This document shows, piece after piece, positions 39,576-51,746 of a stretch of DNA of 64,000 bases. A program made the translations under genes and the position numbers. The stretch is from Woeseiaceae bacterium. GTDB taxonomy: Bacteria; Pseudomonadota; Gammaproteobacteria; Steroidobacterales; Woeseiaceae. Each line of letters begins with the position of its first letter. Position 1 is the stretch's first letter. The stretch spans positions 62,001 to 126,000 of the forward strand of contig JASJCQ010000020.1 of assembly GCA_030065915.1 (NCBI GenBank), given 5' to 3'. Under the pieces are notes generated by a model that saw nothing but the letters and a program-made list of their open reading frames with translations, was not told the origin of the DNA and searched no databases.

Positions 39576-40775
39576 CTAGGCGTTCTGGTCGCGTTGCAGC
39601 GACAGCTCGATGACTTGCGCCAACTGCGTGTCGCCTATGCTCTCTTCTGAGGTGCCGACGCGATTGCGGCCCTCGGACTTCGCTTTGTAGAGAGCTTCGT
39701 CGGCGACTCGCAGCAGTTCCTCCGGGCCGTCGCCGGGCGGAACGATACTCGATACGCCAGCGCTGATGGTCACCATCTTCGATGTCGGTGACGCGACGTG
39801 CTCGAACATGTTCTTGACGACTTCCTTGCGCACGTCCTCGATAATTCGTGCCGCCTGTCCCGTGTTGCAGCCGGGCAGCAGGACAACGAACTCTTCGCCG
39901 CCGTAGCGCGCCGCGAGATCCAGTGGTCGCTTGGCCGCCGTCTCGATGATCGGGGCAATGTTGATCAGGCAGTCGTCGCCAGCCTGGTGTCCGTAGTGGT
40001 CGTTGTATTGCTTGAAATGATCGATGTCTACGAGTGCGAGAGCGATGGGAATCTGCTCACGCTGGCAGTGCCGCCAGGTCCGGTCGAAGTGCTTGTCGAA
40101 GGCGCCGCGGTTGGCGATCTTCGTCAACGCGTCCTGATCCGCCATGAATCGAAGCTCCCCTTCTTCGAGGAAGCTCAGTCGTTTGCTGTATTCGAGGTTG
40201 TAGAGGCCCGTGGTGCCTATGACATTCGCGAAGGTGAGCATGACGCCACTGAAGACCAGCGTATTACCGGGCATAGGGCCAACGACACCTACGGTGATGA
40301 ACATTGCATACAATGCGACCGAGGTGGCGACGGCCGGCCAGAACCTCAAGCCCAGGTAGAAGTAAATGTAGAAGGTGCTCAACAGATAGCCCGTCAGGTC
40401 CGACGCGTTGCCGAACGCGCCGCCGGCCGATTCCATGAACAGGGTCGTCATACCGATACTCATGCCGACGGCGACACCCGCGTAGGTCAACAGGCTTCGG
40501 AAACGTGCCATGTAGGTAAACGCGAACATCAGGATGATCAGCGGCTGCGTTATCGCTGTACGCATCGGGATGCTGGGATCGCTGAATCCCGGACCGTCAA
40601 AGAAGTAGTCCATGGTCGGGAAGGACAGCTGGTATAGCGAGCCGATCATCAGCGCGAGCCGCAGCTGGGACAGGCCGGCGCAGCCAACGTCTTCCAGGTA
40701 TTCTTTTTCGAGCGTGGGTTCGAACCGGAGTGCTTTAAAGCCGCGTTCGATTTGACTGTGATAGAGGGACTTCAT
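39576..40775 (-). CDS. Membrane-anchored GGDEF diguanylate cyclase
   Basis: Several TM segments followed by DALTKIANRGAFD...RYGGEEFVVLLPG. Confidence 0.9.
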   Translation of the reverse strand: MKSLYHSQIERGFKALRFEPTLEKEYLEDVGCAGLSQLRLALMIGSLYQLSFPTMDYFFDGPGFSDPSIPMRTAITQPLIILMFAFTYMARFRSLLTYAGVAVGMSIGMTTLFMESAGGAFGNASDLTGYLLSTFYIYFYLGLRFWPAVATSVALYAMFITVGVVGPMPGNTLVFSGVMLTFANVIGTTGLYNLEYSKRLSFLEEGELRFMADQDALTKIANRGAFDKHFDRTWRHCQREQIPIALALVDIDHFKQYNDHYGHQAGDDCLINIAPIIETAAKRPLDLAARYGGEEFVVLLPGCNTGQAARIIEDVRKEVVKNMFEHVASPTSKMVTISAGVSSIVPPGDGPEELLRVADEALYKAKSEGRNRVGTSEESIGDTQLAQVIELSLQRDQNA

Positions 40776-41106
40776 AGTAGAGGCTTTAGTGTCTCGTTGT
40801 TATCAAGTGCACGAGCCGCCCGGGCAGTAAAGGCGCGCAGCTCGTCCCCCGAGATATCGGCCGACGGTGGGGAAAATTTAGCTCTCGATAAAATCTTTTC
40901 TGCGCGTGTGTTGTGCCGAATCCGCGCATAAGTCCCTGTTTTTGTTAGGTGACACGTGCAGCGCCCCGTAATTGGGTAGTTCTGATGGCCAGAGCGTGAA
41001 GCGTGGGGCTGCACTCGACCCGACGCCGGGACTGGAGCCGTCCTGCGACGGTATGCCCTGTTTGGGCATCTACGTTATCGATGACTAACACTGGGGAGAC
41101 ACAACA

Positions 41107-41634
41107 ATGAAGTACCGATGGATGACCTTGCTTCTGCCGTTCCTTGCGACGGCGTTCGCCGGCGAGCACAGCAAGATGGAAATCAAGGTGATCAGCAGTG
41201 ATACCGACGGCGTGGTGAGAATCGACAGCGACGACCTCGACTTCGATTTGCTCGAGATGCAGGTCGGTGAAAATCGCTCGATTGTCGACAGTAACGGCAA
41301 GAACGTACTGATCACGCGGACTGACGACGGCTTTGACCTCAACGTCGATGGCGATGTCGTCCAGATTCCCGACCCGGGCAAGCTGCACGGCGTTGGAGAC
41401 TTTGACACGGATATCGACGTTGACGTCATCCACAAGAAGGTCCATATCGGCGACGCGGACGAGTCAGGCGCCGTCATCGTGACGCGCGGTGTAATCGAGC
41501 CGGTTATCCAGGAGCAGATTCGTTCCCTGTTGCAGTCGGCCGGCGTCGACGGTGACGTCCGATTCGTGGAAGGTGGTGGCGATGGCCCGCACATCATCAA
41601 GGATGTACGCGTCATTCGCGAGAAGTCGCTCTAG
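41107..41634 (+). CDS. Hypothetical exported protein
   Basis: Signal peptide MKYRWMTLLLPFLATAFA; acidic, Asp-rich body. Confidence 0.6.
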   Translation: MKYRWMTLLLPFLATAFAGEHSKMEIKVISSDTDGVVRIDSDDLDFDLLEMQVGENRSIVDSNGKNVLITRTDDGFDLNVDGDVVQIPDPGKLHGVGDFDTDIDVDVIHKKVHIGDADESGAVIVTRGVIEPVIQEQIRSLLQSAGVDGDVRFVEGGGDGPHIIKDVRVIREKSL

Positions 41635-41648
41635 TAGTCGAAAGCCCC

Positions 41649-41697
41649 GCCGCCAGCATTGTGTTGGCGGCCGGCTCTACGCTTGCTTCTTTTTTCT
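41649..41697 (+). terminator. Possible terminator hairpin with delayed T-tract
   Basis: GCCGCCA...TGGCGGC stem at 41649-41671; T-rich CTTCTTTTTTCT about 15 nt later. Confidence 0.4.
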
Positions 41698-41727
41698 AGC
41701 GCTCCTGGGCCGCAGACGATCGCGAGA

Positions 41728-42639
41728 TCAGCCAGACGTCGCGTAGGAGACGGCTATCTCGGCTGCAAGGCGTGCATTGTTTACCACCAGCGCCATGTTC
41801 GCGGCCAGACTGTCGCCGGCGGACAGTTCGGTGATTCGTTGGAGCAAGAATGGCGTCGCGTCCTTCCCGGTAATGGCTGCAGCCTCCATCTCTTTGATCG
41901 CCGTGTTGATTAGCCTGTCCATCGTCTCGCGTGGCAACGCGTGCGCTGCCGGAATCGGGTTCGCAATAAGCGTGCCGTTGTTCAGCCCAATGGAATCGTG
42001 GGCAATCAGCATTGCCGCGATGTCAGCTGCCGTTTCCACGCGGTAGTCCAGCGGCAATCCGCTGTCCCTCGCATAAAAAGCAGGCAGGTTGTCGATGCGG
42101 AATCCGAGAACGGCGACACCCTTGGTTTCCAGGTATTCCAGCGTTCTTGGCAGATCCAGGACAGACTTTATGCCGGCGCAGACCACGGCGACCGGTGTCT
42201 GAGCCAGCTCCTCGAGGTCTGCAGAAACGTCCAGGGTGTTCTCGTATCCCCGGTGCACGCCACCGATACCGCCCGTCGCAAAAATCCTGATGCCAGCGAG
42301 ATGGGCGATCATCATTGTCGCGGCGACCGTTGTGCCCCCGGTCAGCTTGCTCGCAACCGCCGCGGCGAGGTCGCGACGACTGGCCTTGATGGCCGACGTA
42401 TCGGCGAGCTTGTCCATTTCGTCTGGCGTCAGGCCGACGACCAGGTCTCCGTCGACGATCGCGATTGTGGCGGCACGGGCGCCGGAAGCTTCAACAGCCG
42501 ACTCGACATTTCTCGCGCACTCGACGTTCTGCGGAAAGGGCATGCCATGGCTGATGATCGTCGATTCCAGGGCGACGATCGGTTCGCTATTCCTTAGCGC
42601 AATTGCCACTTCATCCGAGACCCGCAGCGGCCTACGCAT
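41728..42639 (-). CDS. psuG: Pseudouridine-5'-phosphate glycosidase
   Basis: VALESTIISHGMPFPQNVECARNVE, IRIFATGGIGGVHRGYENTLDVSADLEELAQTPVAVVCAGIKSVLD. Confidence 0.95.
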   Translation of the reverse strand: MRRPLRVSDEVAIALRNSEPIVALESTIISHGMPFPQNVECARNVESAVEASGARAATIAIVDGDLVVGLTPDEMDKLADTSAIKASRRDLAAAVASKLTGGTTVAATMMIAHLAGIRIFATGGIGGVHRGYENTLDVSADLEELAQTPVAVVCAGIKSVLDLPRTLEYLETKGVAVLGFRIDNLPAFYARDSGLPLDYRVETAADIAAMLIAHDSIGLNNGTLIANPIPAAHALPRETMDRLINTAIKEMEAAAITGKDATPFLLQRITELSAGDSLAANMALVVNNARLAAEIAVSYATSG

Positions 42640-43738
42640 ATCGGTTCTCCTCCAGTTGATAGGTATCGGTCAGTTGTTTCAGGGCTTGCGCGTCCACAGT
42701 TGCGGTGGACGATTCCAGTGCAATTCTCGCGACATCGTTGGCGAGCTCAGCCATTTCTGCTGTAGCCGTGTCGTTCAGAGACCCGAGAATGAGCCCGGCT
42801 ACCAGCGCATCGCCAGCCCCGCTAACGGACGCTACGCTGGCGGCGCGCCTGGCGGGTACGAGCCTCGCGGTCGTTCCGTCGGCCGCGAAGACGCCGTGGG
42901 CGCCGAGCGAGATGAATACCTGTCCGACGCCACGTTCCAGAAGCGCTCGTGCTGCGCTGCCGGCCTGCTGCCTGCTGCGCAGGCGTTTCCCGAGCAATGC
43001 GCCGGCTTCAATGAGCGTCGGCTTCAGTATGTCTATCCGGGAGAGGAAAGCGGCAAGCCTGGGCGCCTTCGCAACTGAAACCGGGTCAGCAATGATTGTC
43101 TTGTCAGAAAACCGGTCGAACAGATAGCCAAGCGCGTTTTCACTCAAGTTTGCGTCGAGGAATATGGCGCTGGCATTTCGAAGGCTCGACTCCTGTTCCT
43201 GCAAGAGCTCGACGCTCAGCTGGTCCATAATCTCCATGTCGGATATCCCTGCACCCAGGTCACCCCGCTCATCGAAGATGGAGACGTAGGTTGCGGTGCG
43301 TTGGCCGGCGAGCCTGACGATGCCCGCCACGTCGATACCGGCATTGTGTGCGGTACTTGCGATCAGGTCGCCGTGATTGTCATCGCCGACGACCGTAATC
43401 AGACGGCAGTTGATGCCGAGCCTCGAAGTGCTCTCCGCGACGTTGCGTGCAACACCACCGGCAGACAGGGTGACGGTGCCCGGATTCGAGTCACCCGCTC
43501 GCAGCCGCGCAGCCGGTCGACCGCTTATGTCTATGGTTGCACCGCCAACAGCTACGACATACGGCGCTTCGTTGAGGACGTACGCTCGTCCTCGGATAAG
43601 CCCCTTTGCGCCCAGGTTGGTTATATGAACTGCGACGGCGGCACGCGATAGACCGAGTCGGGAAGCAATGGCCTCCTGGGACGCCATCGGGTTGTTCCGG
43701 ATGCAGTCGAGAACCTGCCTTTCTCTTGGGGTCAGCAT
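42632..43738 (-). CDS. psuK: PfkB-family kinase with N-terminal winged HTH (pseudouridine kinase-like)
   Basis: N-terminal LTPRERQVLDCIRNNPMASQEAIASRLGLSRAAVAVHI; PfkB body; VSGAGDALVAGLI; overlaps psuG. Confidence 0.85.
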   Translation of the reverse strand: MLTPRERQVLDCIRNNPMASQEAIASRLGLSRAAVAVHITNLGAKGLIRGRAYVLNEAPYVVAVGGATIDISGRPAARLRAGDSNPGTVTLSAGGVARNVAESTSRLGINCRLITVVGDDNHGDLIASTAHNAGIDVAGIVRLAGQRTATYVSIFDERGDLGAGISDMEIMDQLSVELLQEQESSLRNASAIFLDANLSENALGYLFDRFSDKTIIADPVSVAKAPRLAAFLSRIDILKPTLIEAGALLGKRLRSRQQAGSAARALLERGVGQVFISLGAHGVFAADGTTARLVPARRAASVASVSGAGDALVAGLILGSLNDTATAEMAELANDVARIALESSTATVDAQALKQLTDTYQLEENRYA

Positions 43739-43770
43739 TAATAAAGATTAGCATTACTAATGTTTATTAA
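43738..43770. promoter_or_regulatory. Near-perfect palindrome at the HTH-kinase start codon (candidate operator)
   Basis: TTAATAAAGATTAG-CATTA-CTAATGTTTATTAA; 13 of 14 positions of the arms are complementary. Confidence 0.65.
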
Positions 43771-43997
43771 GAAAGTATTATTGTGCCCGGATGCGGATTG
43801 CCTGAAGTTCTCTGAAAAAGACCCGGACGTAGAGTATGCTCTCGACTATCTGGGCTATCGTGCTGAAACCGCGGTTCTGATTGGGGTTCGGAAATCGTCG
43901 CCCGTCCAGCAGCCGATGCCCGGCAGCCGAATACGGAGCGTGCAGTCCGGCGCCTGTCTCATTGACCGACAATGCCGTTACAACGGCAGGGGAAAAC

Positions 43998-44795
43998 ATG
44001 TCAAAAACCGATGACAATCTCGCGTTGTTCTGCGACTTCGAAAACATCGCTCTCGGAGTACGAGACGCGAAGGACGCCGAATTCGACATCAACCATGTGC
44101 TGGAACGGCTGCTCGTTAAGGGAAGCATCGTTGTCAAGAAGGCGTACTGTGACTGGGAGCGCTATCGCGAGTTCAAGAAACCGATGCATGAAGCGGCGTT
44201 CGAACTGATCGACATTCCTCATGTTCGGCAATCCGGCAAGAACTCGGCAGATATCCGCATGGTCGTCGATGCCCTGGACTTGTGCTACACGAAGTCGCAC
44301 GTCAACACATTCGTGATCATCAGCGGCGATTCGGATTTCTCGCCGCTCGTCAGCAAGCTTCGTGAAAACGCCAAGACCGTTATCGGTGTCGGCGTCAGGA
44401 ATTCGACGTCGGACCTGCTAACCAGCAATTGCGATGAGTTCATCTTTTATGACGACCTCGTTCGCGAGCAGAAGCGTCGAGGGCAGAGCAAGGCGTCCTC
44501 GAAGACGCGCAAACGCAAGCAGACCAAGACCCAGAAGCCCGACGAGGCGCAGGAAGCCATCGATCTGGCGCTTGAAACGGCCGCCGCGCTGAAGGCTGAG
44601 CGCGGCGATGAGGAGAAGCTGTGGGGCTCGATGGTCAAGCAGGCGCTAAAAAGGCGACGTCCTGGGTTTAACGAAAGTGCTTATGGCTTCGAGTCGTTCA
44701 GCAAGCTGCTCGAGGAAGCTCAAAAACGCGGGCACCTGGACCTGGAGCTCGACGAGCGTTCAGGCGGCTACATCCTGCGGCGGCTGAATAGTTGA
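43998..44795 (+). CDS. NYN-domain (PIN-like) protein with C-terminal OST-HTH/LOTUS domain
   Basis: LALFCDFENIALG, KNSADIRMVVDALDL, TFVIISGDSDFSPLVSKLRE; C-terminal LWGSMVKQALKRRRPGFNESAYGFESFSKLLEEAQKRG. Confidence 0.9.
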   Translation: MSKTDDNLALFCDFENIALGVRDAKDAEFDINHVLERLLVKGSIVVKKAYCDWERYREFKKPMHEAAFELIDIPHVRQSGKNSADIRMVVDALDLCYTKSHVNTFVIISGDSDFSPLVSKLRENAKTVIGVGVRNSTSDLLTSNCDEFIFYDDLVREQKRRGQSKASSKTRKRKQTKTQKPDEAQEAIDLALETAAALKAERGDEEKLWGSMVKQALKRRRPGFNESAYGFESFSKLLEEAQKRGHLDLELDERSGGYILRRLNS

Positions 44796-44801
44796 AGTCG
44801 C

Positions 44802-44823
44802 CGCTGCCGTCAGGCAGCGTTTA
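44802..44823 (+). terminator. Weak terminator-like hairpin after NYN gene
   Basis: CGCTGCC-GTCA-GGCAGCG then TTTA. Confidence 0.4.
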
Positions 44824-45371
44824 GAACGAGTCTTAGGTTTGGTGACCTTTCCAACAGCGAATCTCGTCTTCGAGAGGCGGCTTTCATGATGGGATGAGAC
44901 GCAGTTTGCGCAGAAACTGCACAGAGTTCGTGAGGCGTGTCTGCGAATTTACTTGAAGTAGAAAACGCAAATATCGGTTTCAAAAAGACCTCCGAAATCT
45001 CCTCTTCATAATTGCAAATGAAAGCATTGCACTCACACTCCAGATCGCTATTCTCGATACTGAGGCGAGAGCCTCCGCAGCAAGTCCGCTTGCTGTAACC
45101 GCCCTGCTGAATGAGGTCCGAGCCTCACCAAGTGTCGGGGGCGGAGGACGCAAACGGCGGAACCTGCGAGGAAAGCGCGAAGCGAAAGCGGAGCGGTGGA
45201 ATCGAAGGAACGCAGTGGTCGACTCGGAACAGACCGATGTGTTACGCCAAGGGTAACCCGATACCAAGAACGTGCTCGGGTCGGAGAGGGAGAAGGAAGC
45301 CGAAAGGTGACCGGATCGCTCGAAGAGACGAAAACGCGACCAAGCAGTACTACCTATGCGTCCACTAACAC

Positions 45372-45400
45372 AAGCAGCCGAGAGGCTGCTTTGTTGTATC
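45372..45400 (+). terminator. Terminator-like hairpin in noncoding region
   Basis: AAGCAGCC-GAGA-GGCTGCTT then TTGTTGTAT. Confidence 0.4.
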
Positions 45401-45592
45401 TGGGGCACGCCCAGCCCCGATTCCGGCCAATCCCGCTCTGCTTACCGACCGGCTTACGAAACACTTGAGAACCTTCGTCTCGCTGCCAATCTCCAATCGA
45501 TCTAAAGGCGTCGCCACAAAGCGGCTCGCGGATGTAGACACGATCTCCGTGATTCTGCGAGACTGCGATCACAGCCTGAACGGGGAAACCTT

Positions 45593-46453
45593 ATGCTTCG
45601 AAGAATCGCCTTTCTGCTCGCGCTCGCCGTTGCCTGTTCCAGCGCAATGGCCGACAGCCCGACGCTTGAGCGCATCGCAGAAACGGGAGAGTTCAGAATC
45701 GGCTACGTGCCAGACGCGCCGCCGCTATCTTTCAAGGACTTCGAAGGCGATGCCATCGGCTACTCGGTTGATCTTTGCAAGCACATCGCGGCGACGGTCA
45801 AGGATCACCTGGGTCTCGAGAAGCTGGAGACCAGTTTCGTTCCCCTGGTATCGATGGAGGATCGGATCTCCGCAGTCGAGAAGGGTGACGTGGACATCGA
45901 ATGCGGTGCGACGACGGTAACCTTGTCGCGGCGGGAGCGTGTTGACTTCACGTTGATGACGTTCATCACCGGCAGCGCCATCCTGTCTCGCATCTCCAGG
46001 CCGATCAACACGCTTGACGATGCGGGCGGCAAGACGATTGCGGCGATTCGTGGCACAACGACTGAAGCAGTCGTCCGCAGGTTTGCCGAGATCAATGAGA
46101 TTCCGATCAAACTTGCACTGATCGACACCCACGACGAGGGCATGGAGCTGTTGAATGCCGGTCGCGTCGACGGTTACGCGTCCGATCGCGCCATGCTGAT
46201 AGGGCAGGTCTTCAGAGCGGACAATGCCAAGGAAGAATACGCGATGAGTCGGGGCGCTCTGTCATTCGAACCTTACGCCATGATGATTCGTCGCGGCGAC
46301 AGCGAGTTTCGCCTGGTCGCGGATCGAGCGCTGGCGGAGCTCTTCCGTGGCATTCGGATTCGCCGGCTGCACCAGATCTGGTTCGGTCAGTTGGGCGAAC
46401 CCATGACTCCTGTCGTCGAAGCGATGTACCAGTTCCAGGCGGTAGGCGAATAA
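45593..46453 (+). CDS. Amino-acid ABC transporter substrate-binding protein (SBP family 3)
   Basis: Signal peptide; LERIAETGEFRIGYVPDAPPLSFKD...DLCKHIAATVKDHLG; SRRERVDFTL. Confidence 0.88.
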   Translation: MLRRIAFLLALAVACSSAMADSPTLERIAETGEFRIGYVPDAPPLSFKDFEGDAIGYSVDLCKHIAATVKDHLGLEKLETSFVPLVSMEDRISAVEKGDVDIECGATTVTLSRRERVDFTLMTFITGSAILSRISRPINTLDDAGGKTIAAIRGTTTEAVVRRFAEINEIPIKLALIDTHDEGMELLNAGRVDGYASDRAMLIGQVFRADNAKEEYAMSRGALSFEPYAMMIRRGDSEFRLVADRALAELFRGIRIRRLHQIWFGQLGEPMTPVVEAMYQFQAVGE

Positions 46454-46484
46454 TCCGGCCGGCTGAGGCTTGGCCAATACGCCG

Positions 46485-47756
46485 CTAGGCAGAGCCGTTC
46501 GTCGGAATAAATATCGTCGCCGGGTGTTCCAGCATCTGTCGAATCTCCTGGACCATCGCGGCAGCGTCGTAACCGTCGACGAATCGATGGTCGAATGACG
46601 TAGACAGATTCATCATAAGCCGAACGGCGACCTGTCCGTTGACGACCATAGGACGCTCGACCGCACGGTTTACGCCGATGATGCCAACTTCCGGCATGTT
46701 GATGACTGGTGTCGAAACGATGCCACCCAGCTTGCCGAGGCTCGTTATCGTAATGGTCGACCCGCTGAGCATGTTCTTGTTTGCCGTATTGTTGCGGGCA
46801 GCGTCCGTCACTTCCCTGATGCGTGCAGACAGCTGGTTGATGTCGAGCCGTTCAGCATTGTGGACCACCGGCACCTTCAGCCCGTCTGGCGTCTGAGTCG
46901 CTATGCCCAGGTGCACCGGACCGTGCTGAATGATGACATTGCGCTCCCTGTCGTAGGTCGCGTTGCATTGCGGGAATTGGTTGATCGCACGAATCAGGGC
47001 CAGTGCCAGGAAGGGCAGCAGGGTCAGTCGCTCACTTCGATTCGCGTTGAGGTGTTTACGAAGTGCTTCGAGCTCTGTGATGTCGACCTCTTCAACGTAT
47101 GAGAAGTGCGGTATTTCGCGCTTGGCCGTGCTCATGCGCTCCGCGATCATCCGGCGCAAACCGATGACCTTGATTTCCCTGGTCTCGGGGGCGACGTGCT
47201 GCTGGATCGGTGCGCTGCCGGCGAAGGCCTGGCGTTTCAGGTACTGGTCGAAGTCGCGTCGCGTGATCCGGCCGCCGGGCCCGCTGCCGGGCACCTGGGA
47301 CAGGTCGACGCCGAGTTCTTTCGCACGCCGGCGATTGGCCGGCGAAGTAATCACGCGGGTTCGCCCGTTGACGTCGAAGGCCGGCTCGGCGACCGGCTGC
47401 GGTGGCTGAGCTTCTGCGACAGGCGCAGGCTCGGGAACAGGGGCTGGCTTCTCAGGCTCTACGGGCGGCACTTCCGCGGCATGCCCGGCGCTTTCTTGCT
47501 GCGGTACCGCGTCGGCCGCGGTTTCGAAAACAACGAGCGGTGCCCCGACGGCGACGATGTCGCCGGGCTCACCCGCCAGCCTGATGACTTTACCGGAGAC
47601 TGGTGCAGACAGCTCGACGGCCGCTTTGTCTGTCATCATCGTGCCAACGACGGTTTCCTCTTCGACCTGGTCCCCTACCTTGATGAACCATTCGGCGATC
47701 TCCGATTCAACCGTGCCCTCGCCGAGGTCCGGCAGCTTGAAGACGTACTCGCTCAT
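46485..47756 (-). CDS. bkdB: Branched-chain 2-oxoacid dehydrogenase E2 (dihydrolipoyl acyltransferase)
   Basis: MSEYVFKLPDLGEGTVESEIAEWFIKVGD; lipoyl site MTDKAAVELSAP; C-terminal DHRFVDGYDAAAMV. Confidence 0.9.
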   Translation of the reverse strand: MSEYVFKLPDLGEGTVESEIAEWFIKVGDQVEEETVVGTMMTDKAAVELSAPVSGKVIRLAGEPGDIVAVGAPLVVFETAADAVPQQESAGHAAEVPPVEPEKPAPVPEPAPVAEAQPPQPVAEPAFDVNGRTRVITSPANRRRAKELGVDLSQVPGSGPGGRITRRDFDQYLKRQAFAGSAPIQQHVAPETREIKVIGLRRMIAERMSTAKREIPHFSYVEEVDITELEALRKHLNANRSERLTLLPFLALALIRAINQFPQCNATYDRERNVIIQHGPVHLGIATQTPDGLKVPVVHNAERLDINQLSARIREVTDAARNNTANKNMLSGSTITITSLGKLGGIVSTPVINMPEVGIIGVNRAVERPMVVNGQVAVRLMMNLSTSFDHRFVDGYDAAAMVQEIRQMLEHPATIFIPTNGSA

Positions 47757-48769
47757 GCTTCCTCCATCATCTTCCTGATGCCGGCCATCATGCGTTTCTT
47801 GCCGGGGAAATACTGCCATTCGAACGCATGCGGGTAGGGCGTGTCCCATCCTGCGACACGACCTATCGGTGCTTCAAGATGATAGAAGCAGTCTTTCTGG
47901 ATCCTTGCCGCCAGTTCCGCGCCGTATCCGGCGAATCGCGTCGCCTCGTGCGCGACAAGACATCGGCCAGTCTTCCTGACCGAGTCGCTCAGCGTCCCGG
48001 TGTCCAGCGGGAAGATGGACCGAACGTCGATGACTTCCGCGTCAACCCCGGTGGCTTCCGCCGCCGCCTGCGCGACGTGAACCAGGGTTCCGTAGGTCAC
48101 GATGGTCAGCTCTTCCCCAGACTGAACGACTTCCGCACTGCCCAGCGGTACCGTGTAGTAGCCCTCCGGTACTTCCCCCTTGGGGTGAGAGGTCCAGGGC
48201 ACGGCGGGTTTGTCCGGGTCACCGTCGAACGGGCCGTTGTAGATTCGCTTGGGCTCGAAGAACACGACCGGGTCGTCCGATTCGATCGCCGATATCAGCA
48301 TGCCCTTCGCGTCATACGGGTTGGACGGCATGACGGTCTTGATACCGCTGATGTGCGCGAAGATGGCCTCCGGACTCTGTGAGTGCGTCTGGCCACCCCG
48401 AATGCCGCCGCCACAGGGTGTGCGGATCGTGACCGGCGAGAAAAACTCGCCGGCAGATCGATAGCGCAAACGGGCAAGTTCGCTGACGACCTGGTCGAAA
48501 CCCGGGTAGATATAGTCTGCGAACTGGATCTCTGCGACCGGCCGGAGTCCGTTGACGCCCATCCCGATGGCGGCGCCTATGATGCCGCCCTCTGCGATCG
48601 GCGCATCGATGACGCGATGTTCACCGTACTTGCGCTGCAGACCGTCCGTGCAGCGAAACACGCCGCCGAAGTAACCGACGTCTTCGCCCAGAATGACGAC
48701 GCCCGGGTCCTTGTCCATGACAACGTCGAGCCCGGAGCGGATCGCTTCGATCATATTCATTTGTGCCAT
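47753..48769 (-). CDS. bkdA2: 2-oxoacid dehydrogenase E1 beta subunit
   Basis: MAQMNMIEAIRSGLDVVMDKDPGVVILGEDVGYFGGVFRCTDGLQ. Confidence 0.92.
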   Translation of the reverse strand: MAQMNMIEAIRSGLDVVMDKDPGVVILGEDVGYFGGVFRCTDGLQRKYGEHRVIDAPIAEGGIIGAAIGMGVNGLRPVAEIQFADYIYPGFDQVVSELARLRYRSAGEFFSPVTIRTPCGGGIRGGQTHSQSPEAIFAHISGIKTVMPSNPYDAKGMLISAIESDDPVVFFEPKRIYNGPFDGDPDKPAVPWTSHPKGEVPEGYYTVPLGSAEVVQSGEELTIVTYGTLVHVAQAAAEATGVDAEVIDVRSIFPLDTGTLSDSVRKTGRCLVAHEATRFAGYGAELAARIQKDCFYHLEAPIGRVAGWDTPYPHAFEWQYFPGKKRMMAGIRKMMEEA

Positions 48770-48772
48770 GGC

Positions 48773-51113
<2,341 letters not shown>

Positions 51114-51222
51114 GACTGTCCTTAAAGAAGCCGATGGTCAGGTATGCACAATATATCGCCTTGAGCGCCACAAATTGTCGCGAAAACTGGATCTAAGTTG
51201 CTGAAAGAAGCATGTATAATGC

Positions 51223-51242
51223 GCTGAAATAGTATTTTGAGC
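51223..51242. promoter_or_regulatory. Imperfect palindrome in leucine dehydrogenase/Lrp divergent intergenic region
   Basis: GCTGAAATAGTATTTTGAGC; 6 of 10 base pairs complementary; AT-rich centre. Confidence 0.35.
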
Positions 51243-51249
51243 ATAGAAA

Positions 51250-51717
51250 ATGCAGAATATTCGAATTGACGCAACCGACCGCCGAATCCTGGCCTTGCTG
51301 CAGACAGAGCCGGGCATCAATGCCGCAGCGATCGGCGAGAAGATCGGCCTGTCACAGTCGGCGGTCTGGCGACGCATCGCAGGCTTGCGAGAACAAGGAG
51401 TTATCCGTGACCAGGCGGCCAAGATCGACCGCGAAAAGGTCGGCCTGAATACGATGGTTTTTGCGCACGTGAAGCTGACGTCTCATGGCCGCAGCAATCT
51501 CTCGGCGTTCTCGGAAGCCGTGCAGCGCTACCCCGAGGTGCTCGACTGCTACGTGCTGCTGGGTAACGTCGACTTTCTGCTGCGCGTCGTGACCGAGGAC
51601 ATCAAGGCCTACGAGCAGTTCTTCTTTGAGAAGCTATCTCAGCTCGAGGGGATCCAGGAGGTGCACTCGAGCATTGTGTTGTCCGAGACCAAGCACTCGT
51701 CGATTCTGCCCATATAA
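51250..51717 (+). CDS. Lrp/AsnC family transcriptional regulator
   Basis: IDATDRRILALLQTEPGINAAAIGEKIGLSQSAVWRRIAGLREQGVI. Confidence 0.94.
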   Translation: MQNIRIDATDRRILALLQTEPGINAAAIGEKIGLSQSAVWRRIAGLREQGVIRDQAAKIDREKVGLNTMVFAHVKLTSHGRSNLSAFSEAVQRYPEVLDCYVLLGNVDFLLRVVTEDIKAYEQFFFEKLSQLEGIQEVHSSIVLSETKHSSILPI

Positions 51718-51746
51718 TCGACTGACTTTCCGCTCATCGGACCGAT

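Noticed and set aside
44980-45408. 142-aa minus-strand ORF
   Set aside because: Ser/Arg/Phe-rich, no domain recognisable; more consistent with noncoding or decayed sequence.
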